Shown piece after piece: positions 58,948 to 64,000 of a stretch of 64,000 nucleotides of DNA. This DNA is from Cyprinodon diabolis. Taxonomy: Eukaryota; Chordata; Actinopteri; Cyprinodontiformes; Cyprinodontidae. Below the pieces are notes generated by a model. It made no database searches, had not been told where the DNA came from, and was given only the letters and a program-made list of their open reading frames with translations. The number at the start of each line of letters is the position of its first letter. The stretch's first letter is position 1. The stretch spans positions 40,222,928-40,286,927 of the forward strand of contig CM060073.1 of assembly GCA_030533445.1 (NCBI GenBank), written 5' to 3'. The position numbers were made by a program, and so were the translations under genes.

Positions 58948-61239
58948 ACCACAGTACGATACAAAAGCAAAGTAGTTTCCTGTGTGAAAAAGAGTTAAGA
59001 GAAAGAGTTGGTAACTTACAGCATAGGAAAAAGCTTCAAAGCTCAACAAGGTTGCTGGTTGAAACTTAACTGATTGTGCCAAAAATAATCCCTGGACAGG
59101 GTCTGGATCGACTATCCTTTTGATTCATAACATATTAAATGCACTGAAAATGAAAATCACAATCTATGTCATCAGAATATAGATAAAGGTGGTCATGTCT
59201 TTAAATAAAAGTTTTTTTTTTATTAATGGAGATTTTCTGTTGTATATTTTCCTCTTTGTCGATAGAAGGTAAATTTATGTTATCTACTCGGTTTTTATAT
59301 TGTATTTCTGTACATGCCTTTAAAAAAGACAGTTTCATCAGAGTGAGCTTTTTATTATTTTATTGCATTATGTAAGTAGAATAGAAGTCCTAGGAGGTCA
59401 ATTTGTGTCTTTACATCTATATCAGTAATCAGTGTCTACTCGACCCCTGGTCCACCCTTCCTTCTCCTCCCTTTCACCCTTCCTTAATGACGTCTTCCAG
59501 TCTTTTCTACAAAAAAAAAAAAATAGAATCCTGTAAAAGTCTGTGATTCAAATGACACCACCATGTGGAACAAAGAAGTTTTAACCTCCAGAAATTCCCA
59601 GAGAGGCAAAACTGGGGACATCAAAATTAATACAAAGTGATGTTATTACTATTAAAACATTTTAATCGATTGTTATCGATGTTCCTCTAACACACCATCA
59701 TGCTCACAACTGCACATCAAGGGCTGTTGCGAATTGCAATTCATATTAGCTTATTCTTTCTAAAAAAAAAAACTGCCTTTGTTTTTTAATTCTATTACTT
59801 ACCAAAACACGCACTCTCTCACAAAAAGTTAAAAAGTGGAAGTGGTACGTCTGGACTTCTTATCTGGGTGTTTTGTTGTTGACCCCGCAGCCTGAGTGCG
59901 TATTCACAGTTAGTTCCTGCAGGCTTTCCCCAGCAGACCAAGTATGTGTGTTGGCTCACCCAAACCTATCTGTGGTATTGTCCATTCAGAATGATTATCA
60001 CTGACCCACACGGCCTCCTGTCTCCGGGGCTCACATGTACCAGTACTTCCTTATAGGAAGGAAACGTTCGTTGCCTGTGAGCTGGTGTCACACAAATACA
60101 CTTGAACTAAAAAGGAAGGATTTTACTGAAAATGTTTTGAATTGCACAGGGAATCATAATTGGGTTGCTTTTTATCGTGGGAAATTCTTTATTCAAGTAT
60201 TTTAATACAGCCTCTGCTATTTAGAGTTAATGTGCCTTCTTGTTACATTTCTTTCACATACACATGTATGCTTCTGATAGGTCAGGGGGACTTCAACATA
60301 GAGAAGGATCATTAGTCTTAATCTGCAGTGATGATAGCATATCAGAGGCTGAAGAAATTGAGTGGGAGCAGGTGGTTGAAGCAGGGTTTGTTGAGAGGCA
60401 CTAATCAGATGTGCAGCACTGGAAGTGAACAGAGCTCAGTGAAAAACGACACTCATTCCTTACATATTACCAACTAGCTTCCACCTATATCCCTGGATGG
60501 CAGGTTAGATGCCAGGCCAATGGCTCAATGAACGTCACCAACATTCTGTCTTCAACTTGGACCTTCCAAGGACGCGGAAATCCTTTGAGTCTGACTCTTT
60601 AAGCTCTTTACTGTTTGAATGTGTTTGAATGTATTTGGGTTTTTATTTTCAAGAAGAGATTAAATTAAGAGCCGATTTCAAATGGCAATTTAATACAAAC
60701 AACAGGCATGAACTTTGATGTTAATTTTTTTGATCATATCAGCTGTTTGATCACACCTGAGTGCTTTTAATATCAGCCTTAGTAAATTTTGTTTTTTGGA
60801 ATAAACTAAAGAAGAGATTAAACATACAACATTTTTATGTACACGAGTGACCACCTAAAACGCCAAAACAGTGAGTAAAAAGTACTATTTTTATTCAATT
60901 GATCTTGAACTCCATTGAACCCTAGTTACAAATGTTTTCGCCCGGTGTTAAATTATAAAAATCTGTTTAGAATACAAGTAACACTAAACCAGAGTTGATT
61001 TAAATATTGACTCATTACCAGAGTTTGCATGAAGACTTTAACGATATTTAATTTTGTAAATTTTCTGTAATGTTCATATAGTTTATGTAAAGATAATAAT
61101 ATCCTTGCTGCACAGGGTAGAAATTCTAAAACAAATATGAAAATAAGGAGCTACATTTTACTAAATTCAGATTAAGGGAAAAATCTGCTGTTGCTTCTTC
61201 TGTGTCTGGCCCCAGCAACCTGTCCCAATCAAAAGACAA
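58948..61239. other. Unique DNA
   Basis: Poly-A and poly-T tracts occur at about 59211-59222 and 59510-59523. A GC-balanced, complex segment lies at about 59870-60070, listed separately. No gene is recognised. Confidence 0.4.
59870..60070. other. Candidate conserved non-coding element
   Basis: This complex, non-repetitive, GC-balanced segment lies in AT-rich surroundings and has no spanning frame. The call rests only on composition. Confidence 0.15.
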
Positions 61240-61425
61240 AAACGTCTGGACACCCAAGGGCAATTTAGAGACATGCAAACTATACAGTAATGTTTTTTTG
61301 GACTGTGGGAGGAATTCAGAGTACCCAGAGAAAAACAACTGAAATCCTATAGGCTTGGAATCAAACCCAGGACGTTCTTGCCTGCTACAAACTGAACTTT
61401 TACAGACCCATCCTGCAGGCAATAC
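61240..61425 (-). repeat. tRNA-headed SINE, antisense
   Basis: Landmarks on the plus strand are GGGCAATTTAGAGACATGCA, TTTTTTGGACTGTGGGAGGA, ATTCAGAGTACCCAGAG and AATCAAACCCAGGACGTTCT. This is the antisense of a SINE widespread in fish and cartilaginous fish, whose head carries the B-box (here the reverse complement of AATCAAACCC). The tRNA-like head is decayed, and the body runs from about 61350 down to 61240. Confidence 0.6.
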
Positions 61426-61608
61426 TTAGTTATGATATAGGGGAGTGAATGTGTTGCACACCTGGGGATAAGCCTTTATGGGTCAGTTTCCTCTTTGCTT
61501 TGTCTGCTGACAAAGTTAACATGATGAGGCTTCTACTAACCACCTGTCGGTGCTTCAGAAGTGGGAGGGGTATTCAACAGCCCTTGCTGCTCTTTAAAGA
61601 TAAAGGTT

Positions 61609-61912
61609 GTGTTCGATTTCAGAGGCTGCATCCTCCTAGGACCCAGGTCCTCGGAGGATGGGACCTGGACTGGGTCCTTCGAGGTCCGTGAAAATAAGGA
61701 GTTTGACTATAGATTCAAACAGGTCCGGCCTTCTCTGGCTTTCAACCGTATGCTCTATCACCTAGCAACTGTCACAATTGACACACAAAGCAGGCAAAGA
61801 ATGGTTACCGAACTTCTCACTACTGATCCGGATGCTAATAACATGTTCGAGAAGTTTCAGCAGCAGTACTGTTTTCACAAATATCAGATTTATAGTCCCC
61901 ATTGCAGATAAA
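61609..61912 (+). repeat. Two-copy dispersed repeat R3, copy B
   Basis: It is related to 49117-49395 and is slightly longer at the left, where a small palindrome occurs (TCCTCCTAGGACCCAGG followed by TCCTCGGAGGA). The block shared without gaps contains a frame QRMVTELL...MFEKFQQQYCF ending in TAA. The left end, GTGTTCGATTTCAGAGGCTG, could be a transposon terminus. No opposite terminus is identified. Confidence 0.6.
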
Positions 61913-62082
61913 ACCTTTTTGAATGTCATCAATCACTAAAGGATTCTGAACCAATGTGAATAGTAGTTTGAAGTCAGGTGTGAGGAGCTTAGTTGTTGCC
62001 AGATCCTAGTAGCTCCATGATAGAGCTAAAAATGAAAGTTCCATAAAAGTTTAAAAAACAATCCACTGGACTTGGTTTCCAA

Positions 62083-62133
62083 GGTTTGAAGATGTTTCGC
62101 TTCCCATCCAGGAAGCTTTCTCAATTCAAAATG
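62083..62133 (+). repeat. Dispersed repeat R2 fragment
   Basis: It matches 16833-16890 (CCCATCCAGGAAGCTTT, then TCAATTCAAAATG). Here it is followed by a short inverted ATTCAAAATG/CATTTTGAT pair instead of the long palindrome. Confidence 0.5.
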
Positions 62134-62199
62134 ATTCAAAATGACATTTTGATTGTCATTGGAGGATAAATGGACCCTTTTTTTTAATCACAGGTTACT

Positions 62200-62400
62200 T
62201 TTTTTTATCACAGGTTAAAAGGGAGTTTTCCTCTGAGTCAATGCAATCAGCTGGTTTTCCTTAGATAGAAAACTTCAAACCCATCTGACAGTATGACCTG
62301 GTTGAATTGTCTCCGTAAAGTGCCTTGACATGTGTTTTGAATTGGAGCTAAATAACTAAAATAACCGTAATTAGATTAAAATGGAAATAGATTCATTTGG
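62200..62400 (+). repeat. Dispersed repeat R1, sense copy
   Basis: It contains TTAAAAGGGAGTTTTCCTCT, AATGCAATCAGCTGG and TTTCCTTAGATAGAAAAC, then GTGCCTTGACATGTGTTTTG; the order is opposite to the antisense copy at 52570-52745. Its 3' end drifts into unique sequence. Confidence 0.55.
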
Positions 62401-63431
62401 TCATCTACATATGAACATACAAATACAACTTTTTGAAATTAAAACAGCATCACAATTAGAGAGAGAGTAATAAAGATGTATTGGACAGGTACTGGTTGCT
62501 GGTTTCAGTCACACAATGTTGAGTATTATAAAAAATGCCGGTTAACTGGGAGTTACCAATTTAGCAATTTCCATGGTTCTCCAAGTTATCACAGGCTCAA
62601 CAAGATGTTATAATAGAAAAACATCACTTTAATAAAATAGTTTCAGCTGTCACATGTATATTAAATGGTCAAGAAAAATGGATCTTAAATGCCTTGAATT
62701 AGCAGTTCAGACCTGTGATGGCGTGGTCTTGCAAGGTTTTTGTGCAAAATGTCTCAGAAAAGAACAATCTTTTAAGACACACTGTTTGTTTTCTGTAATT
62801 TCGGTGCTTGTGCAACGTAGGCAATGTTGAGCAAAATGAAAGGTATTACTCATTTTCCTCCAAAATTAATAGTCTTTCCACAGCTCTTGGTTTCAATCTG
62901 GTTGGAAGTTATGTTTCCAACCAAAGTTTTGGTTAAAACAACCAGTCTAATGTGGTAGTGTTTTAACCTGATCTATATTAGTAAAAGTGCAAACCAATAG
63001 AAATTGGTCACTTTGACCAGACTATTGGTTAAGTAGTAAAACTTTCAAAAGCAAAGGACAGGCCTCAAACCAATAATCATTGGATCGAAAGGCAAACTAA
63101 ATAAATTTCAGAAAGTAATAGTACTTAATTCTAATAATACAACTGAAACCAGTGGCTTGGTCAGTTTCTGATCATTACACTTTTTAATCTAACCTAAATT
63201 GCTTTAACTAACTAGATTGTTTTGGGTTTGGTTTTTTTTTGACCAATCTATTCTTAGAGTATATGGAAACTCTTCCCAACTTACCTCAACTCTCCTACAA
63301 ACTCTCACATCTTGATTAAATACTGGGGCTATTTAAATCTCTGTCAAAGTTTGCGGGAGATCTGAACCACATCCCAAAGCATTCAAGTGGTATGGCGGTA
63401 GCGAGGTTTCAGACGTCATCTCTCGTCTCAG
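62401..63431. other. Unique AT-rich DNA up to the GC-rich array
   Basis: No gene or repeat is recognised. The composition changes sharply near 63390, where the GC-rich array begins. Confidence 0.4.
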
Positions 63432-63936
63432 GTGGCCGGCCGTGGGACCGGCAGCGGGGCAGAGTCTCTGGTGGCCGGCTGTGGGACCGGCAGCGGGGCA
63501 GAGTCTCTGGTGGCCGGCCGTGGGATCGGCGGCGAGGCAGAGACTCCGGTGGCCGACCGTGGGGCCGGCAGCGAGGCAGAGTCTTAGGTGGCCAGCTGAG
63601 GGACCGAACACGTGGCAGAGGTTCTGGGGGCCGGCCGAGGGTCCGGCAGCGGAGCAGTCTTAGGTGGCCGGCTGAGGGGCCGAAGACGTGGCAGAGGTTC
63701 TGGGGGCCGGCCGAAGGTCCGGTAGCGGAGCAGAGTCTTAGGTGGCCGGCTGCGGGGTTGGAGGCGAAGCTGACGCTCTGGAGGTCTGCCGCGGGGCCGG
63801 AGGCGAAGCTGACGCTCTGGAGGTCTGCCGCGGGGCCGGAGGCGAAGCTGACGCTCTGGAGGTCTGCCGCGGGACCGAAGGCGAAGCTGACGCTCTGGGG
63901 GCAAGCCGTGTGGCCGGGGGCGAAGCAGCTTCCCAG
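63432..63936 (+). repeat. Array of thirteen 39-bp (13-codon) units
   Basis: Units start at 63432, 63471, 63510, 63549, 63588, 63627, 63664, 63703, 63742, 63781, 63820, 63859 and 63898; all are 39 bp except the sixth (37 bp). The early type reads VAGRGTGSGAESL per unit and the late type EVCRGAGGEADAL in the same frame. That frame is interrupted by TAG/TGA in units 4-8 and by the 2-bp deletion, but after unit 8 it runs open to the window edge. Because 39 is a multiple of 3, other frames are long too, including a 189-codon plus frame and several on the minus strand. It resembles Gly/Ala/Glu-rich repeat reading frames associated with fish retroelements, but I cannot name it. Confidence 0.8.
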
Positions 63937-64000
63937 GAGGATGACGCCCCAATTTCAGTAGGTAGCACCATGGGTAACCCCGTCCCCTCCTCAGCGGCTC

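Noticed and set aside
63432..63936. CRISPR array
   Set aside because: Units are contiguous and diverging without unique spacers, and the context is an animal genome.
63392..63961. 189-codon plus frame at the right edge taken as a gene
   Set aside because: It is a by-product of the 39-bp array, which opens several frames at once; the Trp/Arg-rich translation is low in complexity.

Overview
The window looks like an AT-rich, gene-poor stretch of a vertebrate nuclear genome, most likely a teleost fish. There are no bacterial or phage-type genes: the longest open frames are under about 190 codons, and most are chance frames or lie inside repeats. The fish assignment rests on the transposon mix: many eroded Tc1-like copies, a hAT element, PIF/Harbinger, TTAA-flanked elements, tRNA-headed SINEs, LINE fragments and gypsy-type LTR pieces. 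All family names come from recognising motifs by eye; no search was run.

No host protein-coding gene can be supported. I see two weak exon-like stretches (5192-5476 and 27744-27901) and six moderately complex non-repetitive stretches that could be conserved non-coding elements. The simplest reading is a gene desert or a very large intron.

Layout. 0-9.5 kb: SINE-like pieces at 103-235 and 1102-1165, two antisense Tc1-like fossils (2925-3860, 6195-6640), otherwise unique DNA. 9.5-18 kb: an inverted-repeat element (9558-10471) split by a 614-bp TTAA-flanked element, whose sister copy lies at 16778-17442 in the opposite orientation and holds a 176-bp palindrome; a Tc1-like fossil follows. 18-26 kb: a TCTCC satellite, a Tc1-like element that has lost its catalytic glutamate, an LTR-like tail, long C and G homopolymers, a solo LTR (23612-23962), and a hAT-type element with exact 8-bp target duplication (24153-25475). 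26-37 kb: a Tc1 shard, a THAP-like fossil beside TTAA, a LINE C-terminal shard, a PIF/Harbinger fossil with TTA duplication (31879-33090), a foldback element (33424-33639), and a Tc1-like copy interrupted by another inverted-repeat element. 37-64 kb: mostly plain AT-rich DNA with SINEs, a LINE reverse transcriptase fragment, a two-copy family of unknown class, a 38-bp-arm hairpin (58864-58947) and, at the right edge, thirteen 39-bp units that could encode a 13-residue repeat.

Nothing here works as a pathway. The window records successive transposon insertion, nesting and decay. The most unusual items are the clean hairpin at 58.9 kb, the 176-bp palindrome inside one copy of the TTAA family, and the 13-codon repeat array.
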